The notes under the pieces are model-generated. The model was not told the origin of the DNA. It ran no database searches and saw only the letters and a list, made by a program, of their open reading frames with translations. A stretch of DNA of 6,744 nucleotides from JBKHBQ01 sp046542305 (GTDB taxonomy: Bacteria; Bacteroidota; Bacteroidia; Bacteroidales; 4484-276), in assembly GCA_046542305.1 (NCBI GenBank), contig JBKHBQ010000216.1:1-6744 (forward strand), read 5' to 3'. Positions 1 to 5,350 of this stretch are shown here, piece after piece. Numbering within the stretch: position 1 is the stretch's first letter; the number at the start of each line of letters is the position of its first letter. A program made the position numbers and the translations under genes.

Positions 1-232
1 TGGGAATGATCTCTTCGAGTTCTGTATCCTTTGCAGGAATGTTATACACGATCCAATGGGTGAAAGTGCCGCCGGGCGCATCCGGGTCGTCCATCAGCAA
101 TGCGAGGGTTACTGCCGCTTTCGGCACATTATCCCAACGGATCAGCGGAGAGATGTCATCTCCGTCGCAGGTGAATTTTACAGGAATTTCCTTTCCGTGT
201 TCAAATCGTGGTGTTGTAACGTTTATAGCCAT
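1..232 (-). CDS. PEBP family protein, YbhB/YbcL type (partial, C-terminus cut by the window edge)
   Basis: The first 77 codons are visible; the rest lies to the left of the window. PEBP-family proteins (YbhB/YbcL, related to the Raf kinase inhibitor protein) are small, usually about 150-180 residues, and bind anionic or phospholipid-like ligands; the bacterial role is poorly known. The family signature is clear: FTCDGDDISP (20-29), a Trp at 33 and the ligand-pocket block DDPDAPGGTFTHW (48-60) followed by IVYNIP. No signal peptide is seen, so it is probably cytoplasmic. The ATG at 230-232 is chosen because the family homology begins within a few residues of it. It lies 44 bases after the stop of the upstream cupin gene with no terminator between, so the two are probably co-transcribed. 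The family call is firm; the function is not. Confidence 0.9.
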   Translation of the reverse strand, partial: MAINVTTPRFEHGKEIPVKFTCDGDDISPLIRWDNVPKAAVTLALLMDDPDAPGGTFTHWIVYNIPAKDTELEEIIP

Positions 233-276
233 AGTATTGTGTTTTTTTGTTTTAGATGTGATTTCGGGTTTCCGAA

Positions 277-810
277 TCAGTATTTCCAATAGTCGAACAA
301 CAGGCCTCCGGCGCCGAAAACAGGATCGCTCTCGGGCAGGGGAACCTGGCGGATGTTTTCATTGAGTTTATCAATATTCCCGTCCTCTCCCTTGTGCATG
401 TCGAAGGATTTTCCGGAAGGATATGCGCCCACGCAGGCAAAATCGCCGTCGGCTTCGATGCGTTTGTGACTCATGCCTGCTGGAAGGATGACCACATCGC
501 CCTTTTCGAGGTCTTCGATTTTTCCGTCCGGCCCGCCAAACATCACCTGCGACGTGCCGCTGTATACCGCAAGCACTTCATGGGTATTGCTGTGAAAGTG
601 ATGAAAGTGATGAACACCGTTGCGCCAGGAATTTTTCCAGTTGTTCTGGTTTAAAAGATCCTCTACAAACGAAGCAGGTTCATCGTTGCCAAGCTGAAGC
701 ACGGATTTGTAAATCACCAGCGGCAACTGCGGATTGTTGGGAAATTTCCCGTTCCGGTCGAGTTGATGCCGGATTACATTTTCGGGCCTGCTGATCTTGT
801 TTTTTGCCAT
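277..810 (-). CDS. Cupin domain protein, YjlB type
   Basis: This is a 177-residue single-domain cupin of the YjlB group, close to the usual length of about 160-180. Both cupin motifs match exactly. Motif 1 is G65-x5-H71-x-H73-x4-E78-x6-G85, and motif 2 is G104-x5-P110-x-G112-x2-H115. H71, H73, E78 and H115 are therefore the expected metal ligands. The N-terminal segment with FPNNPQLPLVIYK (23-35) and SWRNG (61-65) is typical of YjlB-like proteins. The reaction is unknown. The frame stays open upstream to 1011, but that part runs through a tRNA gene, so the ATG at 808-810 is the real start. A weak -7-like box (AAATTTTG on the minus strand, 825-832) lies just upstream. The PEBP gene follows after 44 bases, suggesting a two-gene transcript. 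Confidence 0.9.
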   Translation of the reverse strand: MAKNKISRPENVIRHQLDRNGKFPNNPQLPLVIYKSVLQLGNDEPASFVEDLLNQNNWKNSWRNGVHHFHHFHSNTHEVLAVYSGTSQVMFGGPDGKIEDLEKGDVVILPAGMSHKRIEADGDFACVGAYPSGKSFDMHKGEDGNIDKLNENIRQVPLPESDPVFGAGGLLFDYWKY

Positions 811-871
811 GTTACATACGGGGGCAAAATTTGTTCCAAATGAATTTTCAGGCAGGAGATGCAGATGCACA

Positions 872-901
872 CAAAAAGAAAAGCCCCCTGAACAGGAGCC
901 T
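872..901 (-). terminator. Rho-independent terminator of the tRNA-Thr gene
   Basis: On the minus strand AGGCTCCT (901-894), a GTTC loop and AGGGGGCT (889-882) form an 8-bp stem with one G-G mismatch and one G-U pair. A T-rich tail follows (TTTCTTTTTG). It begins only two bases after the encoded CCA end of the tRNA, so it ends that transcript and separates it from the cupin gene. Confidence 0.75.
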
Positions 902-902
902 C

Positions 903-978
903 TGGAGCCACCCATGGGACTCGAACCCACGACCCGCGCATTACGAATGCGCTGCTCTACCGACTGAGCTAAGGTGGC
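903..978 (-). tRNA. tRNA-Thr (anticodon CGT), CCA end encoded
   Basis: The cloverleaf folds completely. The acceptor stem is GCCACCT (978-972) with GGGTGGC (913-907), closed by one U-G pair. The D-stem is GCTC/GAGC. The anticodon stem is GCGCA/TGCGC around the loop TTCGTAA, giving anticodon CGT at 943-945. The T-arm is GTGGG-TTCGAGT-CCCAT. The discriminator base is T (906) and the CCA end is encoded (905-903), for 76 bases in all. Anticodon CGU reads the Thr codon ACG. The gene stands alone, with a perfect -7 box about 15 bases upstream and a terminator directly after it. Confidence 0.96.
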
Positions 979-992
979 TGGTATTGCGGTTG

Positions 993-1000
993 CAAAATTA
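993..1000 (-). promoter_or_regulatory. Bacteroidota-type -7 box of the tRNA-Thr promoter
   Basis: The minus strand reads TAATTTTG, an exact match to the TAnnTTTG -7 consensus of Bacteroidota promoters. It lies about 15 bases before the 5' end of the tRNA, a normal distance for a short tRNA leader. No good TTTG -33 box is seen at the expected 19-21 bases further upstream, so the promoter call is moderate. Confidence 0.5.
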
Positions 1001-1085
1001 ATGGATTTCATTTAATAATACTGGAAAAAACTTCCAAGGGACAATTTCATTGGATGGCAATTCAAATGCTGAGCCTCGTTGCAAA

Positions 1086-2105
1086 TCACATGCAGCATTC
1101 ATGCACAATGTTGGCAATCTTTCCGCTTTCCACAAGGAATCCGTCGTGCCCGAAGGGTGAATCGATTTCCACATAACGGCTGCCGTTCACTAGTTGATGG
1201 ATATATTTCAGTTCTTCGGGCGGGAATAAAATATCGGAAGATACGGAAATGGCCAGGGTGCGGGCACGGATGGCTTCCAGCGCCTTTGCTGCACTGCCCC
1301 TGCCCCGCCCCACGTTGTGGGTGTCCATGGTGCGCGACAGGCTGTGGTAGGCATAGGCATTGAACCGTTTCACAAGTTTATCGCCCTGATAGACCTGGTA
1401 GGATGAGGCCCTGAAATCAGCGGTTTTTTCGGCGGATTCCTCACTTTGGGTAAGGTTGTATGCCGTACGGTTGCGATAGCTGAGCAAGGCCACCGAACGG
1501 GCGGCTTTCATTCCGGCAAGGCCGCCATCGGGACGGTCATCAAAGAAACTTCCATCGGCTTCGATAGCCAGCCGCTGCGACTGGTTGAAGGCGATGCCCC
1601 AGGGCGACATTACGGCATTCGTAGCGAGCAGCACCAGATGGTCGAACAGTTCAGGCCTTGAAATGGCCCACTCCATGGCCTGGTGGCCGCCCATGGAACC
1701 GCCTGTAACAACTTTGATGCGGCGTATGCCCAGGTGCCGGCGGAGGATGTCCAGCGAAGTCACCAGATCGCGGATGGTAAGCAGCGGAAAACTGCGGTAC
1801 CACGGCTGCCCCGTTTCAGGATTCACCGACAGCGGGCCGGTGCTCCCGTAGCAGGAACTCAATGTATTGGCGCAAACAACGAAATGCTTCTCCGGATCGT
1901 AAAGTTTACCCCGGCCCACCAGTCCGGGCCACCACTCCGGCGGATCGGAATTGGCGGTAAGTGCATGGCAGATCCAAACGACATTGTTTTGTTCTTCATT
2001 CAGGGTTCCATAGGTATGGTAGGCAATGTCGATCCCGGGAAGCGAACCTCCGCTTTCCAGTGGGAAGGCGCTGCGGTAGTGAAATATTTTTGGTGGATTG
2101 CTCAT
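1086..2105 (-). CDS. metX: Homoserine O-acetyltransferase (MetX), alpha/beta-hydrolase fold
   Basis: MetX moves the acetyl group of acetyl-CoA onto L-homoserine, making O-acetylhomoserine for methionine synthesis by direct sulfhydrylation, in the cytoplasm. The 339-residue protein has the normal length and shows the full catalytic triad: nucleophile Ser137 in GGSMGG (135-140), Asp291 in SSDILFP (289-295) and His320 in GHDGFL (319-324). Other family blocks are HALTANSD (47-54), CYGSTGP (85-91) and AFNQSQRLAIEAD (172-184). The ATG at 2103-2105 fits the family N-terminus. Some MetX enzymes use succinyl-CoA instead, and sequence inspection alone does not settle that here. It is a single-gene unit: the tRNA gene follows after about 108 bases, and about 500 bases of repeat-rich sequence lie upstream. 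No other methionine gene is in view. A weak -7-like GATTTTTG lies at 2137-2144 on the minus strand. Confidence 0.95.
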   Translation of the reverse strand: MSNPPKIFHYRSAFPLESGGSLPGIDIAYHTYGTLNEEQNNVVWICHALTANSDPPEWWPGLVGRGKLYDPEKHFVVCANTLSSCYGSTGPLSVNPETGQPWYRSFPLLTIRDLVTSLDILRRHLGIRRIKVVTGGSMGGHQAMEWAISRPELFDHLVLLATNAVMSPWGIAFNQSQRLAIEADGSFFDDRPDGGLAGMKAARSVALLSYRNRTAYNLTQSEESAEKTADFRASSYQVYQGDKLVKRFNAYAYHSLSRTMDTHNVGRGRGSAAKALEAIRARTLAISVSSDILFPPEELKYIHQLVNGSRYVEIDSPFGHDGFLVESGKIANIVHECCM

Positions 2106-2337
2106 GTTTGGTTCCCGATCTTAGATGTTCGGATTGCAAAAATCGGATTCTTATTTTGATTTTGGGGCGGGAATTTCTTTGATCAGGGCAAAAACTTTCC
2201 ATGTCCCTAAAATCTTAACTGCCTGATATGCTATGAGGAAATTCATAAGGGAAAGGTCATTATTTAGCCTGCAAGCTGAAATACGTTAAACCCATTCAGG
2301 TAATGGAATATTTGATTGTTTAGTACATGTTCGTTTG

Positions 2338-2377
2338 TCGAAGCACCCGCCTAGCCGTCGAGGCTGGTTCTCTTCGA
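2338..2377. repeat. REP-like palindromic element, copy A
   Basis: The outer arms TCGAAG (2338-2343) and CTTCGA (2372-2377) are perfectly complementary. They enclose a core with a second stem, AGCC/GGCT (alternatively GCCT/AGGC). The 28-base core at 2342-2369 recurs at 2393-2420 with a single substitution (T at 2358, G at 2409). It is non-coding in all frames as far as I can see. Confidence 0.85.
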
Positions 2378-2389
2378 TGTTCTATTTTT

Positions 2390-2427
2390 TGTAGCACCCG
2401 CCTAGCCGGCGAGGCTGGTTTGCTACA
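2390..2427. repeat. REP-like palindromic element, copy B
   Basis: The arms TGTAGCA (2390-2396) and TGCTACA (2421-2427) form a perfect 7-bp stem around the same core as copy A, which lies 51 bases away. The arms differ in sequence from those of copy A but remain self-complementary. The GTAG at the start of the element is like the GTRG tetranucleotide that precedes hairpins of REPs mobilised by RAYT (IS200-like) transposases. That link is inference: no RAYT gene is in the window. Confidence 0.85.
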
Positions 2428-2472
2428 TACAATATGATCCCAAAAAGCAGTGAATACTGCGACAATAAAACA

Positions 2473-2497
2473 GCGAAGCGAATGCTTCGCCGAACGG
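2473..2497. repeat. Short perfect hairpin sharing 14 bases with the repeat at 4141-4200
   Basis: GCGAAGC (2473-2479), loop GAAT, and GCTTCGC (2484-2490) form a perfect 7-bp stem. The right arm and what follows, GCTTCGCCGAACGG (2484-2497), is repeated exactly at 4187-4200, where it is the right side of another hairpin element. This suggests it is the right end of a larger dispersed repeat whose left end is at 2326-2352. Confidence 0.75.
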
Positions 2498-2512
2498 CTG
2501 CGATCACATCTG

Positions 2513-2620
2513 CTAAATAATTACAGGGAAAGGATTATTGTTTTGTAATAATTTTCGATCAGTTGGCTGGGTGCATATTTTCAATAGCAAAAAACGATCA
2601 AGTTCCTGCTGATAAAACAA
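2513..2620 (-). pseudogene. Possible remnant of a VapC/PIN toxin C-terminus
   Basis: Directly after the TAG stop of the antitoxin-like gene the same frame stays open for 35 codons, ending at TAG 2513-2515. It has no ATG. It contains ELDRFLLLK (codons 6-14) followed by TDRKLLQNNNPFPVII (20-35). In PIN toxins the last strand-helix region typically reads like DPFDRLLLAQ, then T-x-D-x-LL, then a short hydrophobic end. The similarity is to the general pattern only. If real, nearly all of the toxin has been deleted and its tail now sits against the antitoxin gene. It could also be a chance open frame. Confidence 0.3.
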
Positions 2621-2824
2621 CTACCTTGCATTGGCTTCATCTCTGTTGAATTTAAAACCTCTTGTATCCAGTTTTAAGGTATTGAAATGCTTCCTGATCT
2701 TACCTGTTTTCGTTTTGTCTTCAGATTGCCTGTATTTAAATTGCAAAAAAACAATAAAATTTTCCAACTCTTTTCTGGCTTCATCCGAAAGCTTATCCAA
2801 ATTAAGAAATGCTGAATAGTCCAT
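2621..2824 (-). CDS. Small VapB-type (DUF2281-like) antitoxin-like protein
   Basis: This 67-residue protein has no membrane segment. Residues 12-33 form an amphipathic helix with a pattern like the DUF2281 group (EARKELENFIVFLQFKYRQ, 15-33). The basic-acidic tail KLDTRGFKFNRDEANAR (51-67) resembles the toxin-binding tails of small VapB antitoxins. If so, it would neutralise a PIN-domain ribonuclease. No complete toxin follows: the next 105 bases hold only a possible toxin tail. The ATG at 2822-2824 is the only good start. An exact TAATTTTG box lies 17 bases upstream (2841-2848, minus). The family call rests on pattern recognition and is moderate. As a lone antitoxin it may be a relic. Confidence 0.6.
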   Translation of the reverse strand: MDYSAFLNLDKLSDEARKELENFIVFLQFKYRQSEDKTKTGKIRKHFNTLKLDTRGFKFNRDEANAR

Positions 2825-2840
2825 AAACGATATTTTTAAA

Positions 2841-2848
2841 CAAAATTA
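2841..2848 (-). promoter_or_regulatory. Bacteroidota-type -7 box upstream of the antitoxin-like gene
   Basis: The minus strand reads TAATTTTG, identical to the box before the tRNA gene and an exact TAnnTTTG match. It ends 17 bases before the ATG at 2824, which gives a short leader. No clear TTTG -33 element is seen at the usual spacing. Confidence 0.4.
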
Positions 2849-2878
2849 GCAAATATTATGACAATCTGCATTTGATAA

Positions 2879-3013
2879 TTATTCAGAGGTGCCGTTATCT
2901 CGTGTTTCAGAGTCGTAGTCGCTTTCCATATAGTCACCAATACATAATTCACAAAAAATAACACGAAGTGTTTTTGCAAGCTTAAGCTTTTGATTATTCG
3001 ATTGCTCTATCAG
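2879..3013 (-). pseudogene. Remnant C-terminal reading frame of an unknown protein
   Basis: A minus-strand frame of 44 codons lies between two stops (TAA at 3014-3016 and TAA at 2879-2881). It has no ATG, GTG or TTG near its beginning; the only ATG leaves 16 codons. The translation looks protein-like: a basic stretch QKLKLAKTLRVIF is followed by ELCIGDYMESDYDSETRD and an acidic end. I do not recognise the family. It sits between the msr terminator (3042-3079) and the antitoxin-like gene, as expected for the tail of a gene whose front has been deleted. A chance frame remains possible. Confidence 0.3.
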
Positions 3014-3041
3014 TTAAACAGTAGCCGAAATAACCTAGATT

Positions 3042-3079
3042 AAAAAAAACCGCTGGGCAACAGTTGTTCCTGGCGGTTT
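3042..3079 (-). terminator. Rho-independent terminator of msrBA
   Basis: On the minus strand AAACCGC (3079-3073) pairs with GCGGTTT (3053-3047), followed by a run of eight T (3049-3042, partly in the stem). It begins 29 bases after the msrBA stop. A T-run also follows the hairpin on the plus strand (3082-3088), so it could work in both directions. Confidence 0.8.
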
Positions 3080-3107
3080 AATTTTTTTCAGATCTTCTGA
3101 AATCTCA

Positions 3108-4055
3108 TCAGAATACTTCGCGCTTGAAGTGGCAATAGGGCGTTCCGCCGGTTTTTTGGTAATAATCCTGGTGGTATTTTTCGGCGTCGTAAAATGTGGT
3201 AGCCGGTTCGATGTCCGTGGCCACATCGTAACCTTTTCCTTCGAGGGTTTTTACCAGGTTTTCCGCGGTTTGTTTCTGATTTTCATCAGTGTAAAAGATC
3301 ACCGAACGGTATTGCTCGCCGATGTCGGGCCCCTGCCGGTCGACCTGTGTGAAATCGTGGGTTTCGAAAAACAGGCGGGCCAGTTCCTCATAGCTTACTA
3401 CCGCCGGGTCGTATTCCACCTTCACAGTTTCGGCATGTCCGGTTTTACCCGTGCAAACCTGCTCGTAGCTGGGATTTATCACGTTTCCGCCGGTGTAGCC
3501 CACGGTGGTGGATTTCACCCCTTTTTCCTTATTGAAAAAATGCTCGGTGCCCCAGAAACATCCGGAGGCAAAATATGCAGTCTCCAGCTGTTTGCCGGTG
3601 TTTTTCGGTTTTTCCTGTCCTGCCGGAATAAAATCCATCGAAACGGAGTTCACACAATGGCGCGTGTTTTTGGATGTAAAACCCTCTCCCAGAAACACGT
3701 GTCCGAGGTGTCCGCCACAGTTGGCGCAGACGATCTCGGTACGCCGGCCGTCGGCATCGGGTACGCGCTTCACCGCACCTTCGATTTCATCGTCGAAACT
3801 GGGCCAGCCACATCCCGAATTGAATTTATCCGATGAATGGTACAATTCGGCGCCACAACGCTTGCATACGTAGGTGCCTTCTTCCTTGTGCTTATCAAAT
3901 TTTCCGGAGAACGGCCTTTCCGTGCCTTTATGTAAAATCACCCGTTCTTCTTCGGGTGTGAGTTTGTTGTATTCCATGCTCTCCTGTCCGTTTAGCTGAA
4001 AAAACATCAGCGTAATTATTGATAATAAAACGGTTTTCATCTTTGATATGTTCAT
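3108..4055 (-). CDS. msrBA: Secreted bifunctional methionine sulfoxide reductase, MsrB-MsrA fusion
   Basis: The enzyme reduces methionine sulfoxide in proteins: MsrB acts on the R form, MsrA on the S form. The 315-residue protein begins with a short basic stretch and a hydrophobic segment (7-21), a Sec-type signal without a lipobox Cys, so it probably acts in the periplasm. The MsrB domain (about 28-145) has zinc ligands C64/C67 (CKRC) and C110/C113 (CANC), the resolving-type C82 in GCGWPSF and catalytic C134 in RHCVNS. The MsrA domain (about 158-312) has catalytic C166 in GCFWG, GYTGG (186-190), GHAE (206-209) and C308 near the end, a possible resolving Cys. No thioredoxin domain is fused, so an outside electron donor is needed. 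The ATG at 4055 gives MNISKMKTV; the ATG at 4040 is an equally possible start. It is a single-gene unit with a terminator. Confidence 0.95.
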   Translation of the reverse strand: MNISKMKTVLLSIITLMFFQLNGQESMEYNKLTPEEERVILHKGTERPFSGKFDKHKEEGTYVCKRCGAELYHSSDKFNSGCGWPSFDDEIEGAVKRVPDADGRRTEIVCANCGGHLGHVFLGEGFTSKNTRHCVNSVSMDFIPAGQEKPKNTGKQLETAYFASGCFWGTEHFFNKEKGVKSTTVGYTGGNVINPSYEQVCTGKTGHAETVKVEYDPAVVSYEELARLFFETHDFTQVDRQGPDIGEQYRSVIFYTDENQKQTAENLVKTLEGKGYDVATDIEPATTFYDAEKYHQDYYQKTGGTPYCHFKREVF

Positions 4056-4140
4056 ATTACTATTTATTAATATTAACCCAAAGATGAGGCCAATGTTTTA
4101 CAGGATTTCCAACAAATTTGTAACATTGTGGCCACAGGAT

Positions 4141-4227
4141 CATGCAGGTTTGTCGAAGCACCGGCCTGCGTCTCAGTCAGGCGGGCGCTTCGCCGAACGG
4201 AGATTACTACCTCAGCTAAACGGTTAC
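4141..4227. repeat. Dispersed hairpin repeat, copy D (related to 2326-2524)
   Basis: Bases 4155-4168 and 4178-4191 form a 14-position stem with two mismatches around a 9-base loop. The left flank plus arm, 4141-4167, matches 2326-2352 at 23 of 27 positions, including 15 in a row (4148-4162). The right arm GCTTCGCCGAACGG (4187-4200) matches 2484-2497 exactly. A weaker match continues to GCTAAA and TTAC with the same spacing in both copies (to 4227 and 2524). It lies between the terminator of the SRPBCC gene and the start of msrBA. Confidence 0.75.
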
Positions 4228-4242
4228 CAACTCATCAATACC

Positions 4243-4287
4243 AAAAAAATCCGCGCGTGCCCCCTGGAGGGCACAGCTACGGATTTT
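4243..4287 (-). terminator. Strong rho-independent terminator of the SRPBCC gene
   Basis: On the minus strand AAAATCCG (4287-4280) pairs with CGGATTTT (4253-4246). Inside it GTGCCC (4274-4269) pairs with GGGCAC (4262-4257). A run of seven T (4249-4243) follows. This two-level hairpin begins 28 bases after the stop codon. Confidence 0.85.
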
Positions 4288-4314
4288 CATATCGTAAATC
4301 AGACAGCCTGATTA

Positions 4315-4977
4315 TTAGTGTTCTTCAAGATATTCCTTGAAATTTTTGATGTCGTCCGTTATCATTTTTTCGAACAACGGGTTGAAGAGTTTTCCGACGC
4401 TTTTGCCGACTTTTCCTGCCGGCGGGTGATATGAGATAACCACGTGTACCACGGTGCCGAGGTTAACGGTATCGCGGAAATCCACGAATCCGGTGTTCTG
4501 CACCTGTGAATCGGGCACCGAACGCCAGCTCAGGTGTTCGTTGGGCTTGTCGTTCACGATCTCGCTTTTCCAATCGACGGTACCCAGTCCGCCGGGGATG
4601 CGTGCTTTCCACAGGGAAGTTTCATTGTCGAGTTCCTCCACGCTTTCGAGGTGTTTCATAAACCTGGGCAGGTTCTCGAGCTTTCGCCAGAAATCATACA
4701 CCTCCTGCCGCGGACGGTCCACGGTTACGCTGGTGTTGATGTGGATAAAATCCTTGGCTGCGGCATCCTCGTTATGTCCCAGGGCCTTGTATCCCGGGCA
4801 GTATCCAGTGAATCCCCTGAACATCAGAAATCCGCCGCTAATTGCTTTCAAAAGCTTGCCGCGGCCGCTGAAACTGCTGCACAGCAAAAGCGTACCGGTT
4901 ACAATCGAAATCATCCGCTCGTTAAGGCTGACATTGGTTTCGCTAATCATTTCCTTAAATTCTTCTTTGCTTTTCAT
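4315..4977 (-). CDS. Membrane-anchored SRPBCC protein with N-terminal DUF2892 (YgaP-like) segment
   Basis: This 220-residue protein has two parts. Residues about 14-67 match the DUF2892 pattern: NVSLNERMISIVTG (15-28), two short hydrophobic segments (about 22-37 and 42-57), then GFTGYCPGYKALG (55-67). Residues about 77-218 form an SRPBCC/START-like domain of the polyketide cyclase/dehydrase type: IHINTSVTVDRPRQEVYDFW (78-97), LPRFMKHLESV (103-113), a DW-type core and the final helix LFEKMITDDIKNFKEYLEE. Such domains form a hydrophobic ligand pocket. The same two-part design is known as a predicted integral-membrane cyclase/dehydrase group (COG5637-like) with no settled function. The ATG at 4975-4977 fits the DUF2892 start. 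It is a single-gene unit with a strong terminator. The domain calls are firm, the ligand unknown. Confidence 0.88.
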   Translation of the reverse strand: MKSKEEFKEMISETNVSLNERMISIVTGTLLLCSSFSGRGKLLKAISGGFLMFRGFTGYCPGYKALGHNEDAAAKDFIHINTSVTVDRPRQEVYDFWRKLENLPRFMKHLESVEELDNETSLWKARIPGGLGTVDWKSEIVNDKPNEHLSWRSVPDSQVQNTGFVDFRDTVNLGTVVHVVISYHPPAGKVGKSVGKLFNPLFEKMITDDIKNFKEYLEEH

Positions 4978-5183
4978 GTTGGTGGTTGTTTTGTTGGTGA
5001 TTAAGATTTATTCAATTAGTACAACTGCCAGAAGTAAGAATTGTTTAAGGAAACTGGTATTTATTTGTGAATTGCCCTGTGAATCAGGATTGGCGATTCT
5101 GTTCTTCTAAGAGGCTATCCGGGGAAAGCGTCATTCTGATATCTTGTTTAAAAACATCGTGCACCTTTTATTTGGGAATTTTT

Positions 5184-5206
5184 GTGCAATAATAATTATG
5201 TTGCAC
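5184..5206. promoter_or_regulatory. Inverted repeat, possible operator
   Basis: GTGCAA (5184-5189) and TTGCAC (5201-5206) are perfect 6-bp arms separated by 11 AT-only bases plus one G-end base. The size and AT-rich centre are like a dimer-binding site, and it lies about 205 bases upstream of the SRPBCC start. Without a partner regulator or other copies this is only a possibility. Confidence 0.25.
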
Positions 5207-5321
5207 CAATCATATTGCGGGGACTTCCGGGAAGAGATTTTCTTATGATAAGGTAAGGTTTGATCTGTTAATACGGAATCAGCCTGCTATTTTTTTTTGA
5301 GAAGGAAAGATTTTTTGTAAA

Positions 5322-5350
5322 ACCCGGCAGGTTTCGAAAACCTGCCGGGT
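5322..5350 (-). terminator. Perfect 13-bp hairpin after pta, probable terminator
   Basis: ACCCGGCAGGTTT (5322-5334) and AAACCTGCCGGGT (5338-5350) are perfectly complementary around a 3-base loop. It lies 22 bases after the pta stop. The T-run after it on the minus strand is short (TTTT then A-rich), so termination may be imperfect. It could also be a dispersed palindrome. Confidence 0.6.

Larger units (their letters stand above)
2106..2620. other. 515-base region without an established gene: repeat cluster and gene remnants
   Basis: Nearest metX (2106-2320) I see only a 31-codon minus-strand frame at 2151-2246, with no known family and possibly chance. At 2326-2524 there is a cluster of palindromic REP-like elements, listed separately. 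At 2513-2620 a minus-strand frame continues from the antitoxin-like gene and resembles a PIN toxin C-terminus. No terminator for an upstream gene and no riboswitch could be supported in front of metX. Confidence 0.7.

Noticed and set aside
804..1001. Plus-strand open frame of 65 codons over the tRNA
   Set aside because: Its translation (SNPRPAHYECAALPTELR) is the well-known false protein made by reading the antisense of a tRNA gene.
811..1011. N-terminal extension of the cupin frame up to 1011
   Set aside because: The extra codons are read through the tRNA-Thr gene and its terminator; cupin homology starts only after the ATG at 808-810.
1030..1110. Terminator for metX
   Set aside because: An 8-bp GAATGCTG/CAGCATTT pairing overlaps the stop region and a TTGGAA/TTCCAG hairpin lies further on, but neither is followed by a proper T-run, so I could not support one.
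2250..2310. SAM-II riboswitch upstream of metX
   Set aside because: The minus strand has TTTAACGTATT, which recalls part of the SAM-II loop (UUUAACCGUAUU). One base is missing, the flanking stem would be only about 4 bp with a loop of the wrong length, and the conserved GAUAAA and 3' pseudoknot strand are not found. A covariance-model search with RF00521 would settle it.
2326..2500. CRISPR array
   Set aside because: There are only two copies of the core, their spacing leaves 23 bases between them, and the elements are palindromic with differing arms; no cas gene is present.
3129..3836. Long plus-strand open frame of 235 codons
   Set aside because: It lies wholly antisense to msrBA, whose motifs are unmistakable; the plus frame shows no recognisable domain.
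4454..5110. Plus-strand open frames across the SRPBCC gene
   Set aside because: They are antisense shadows of a clear two-domain protein and have serine/leucine-rich, family-less translations.
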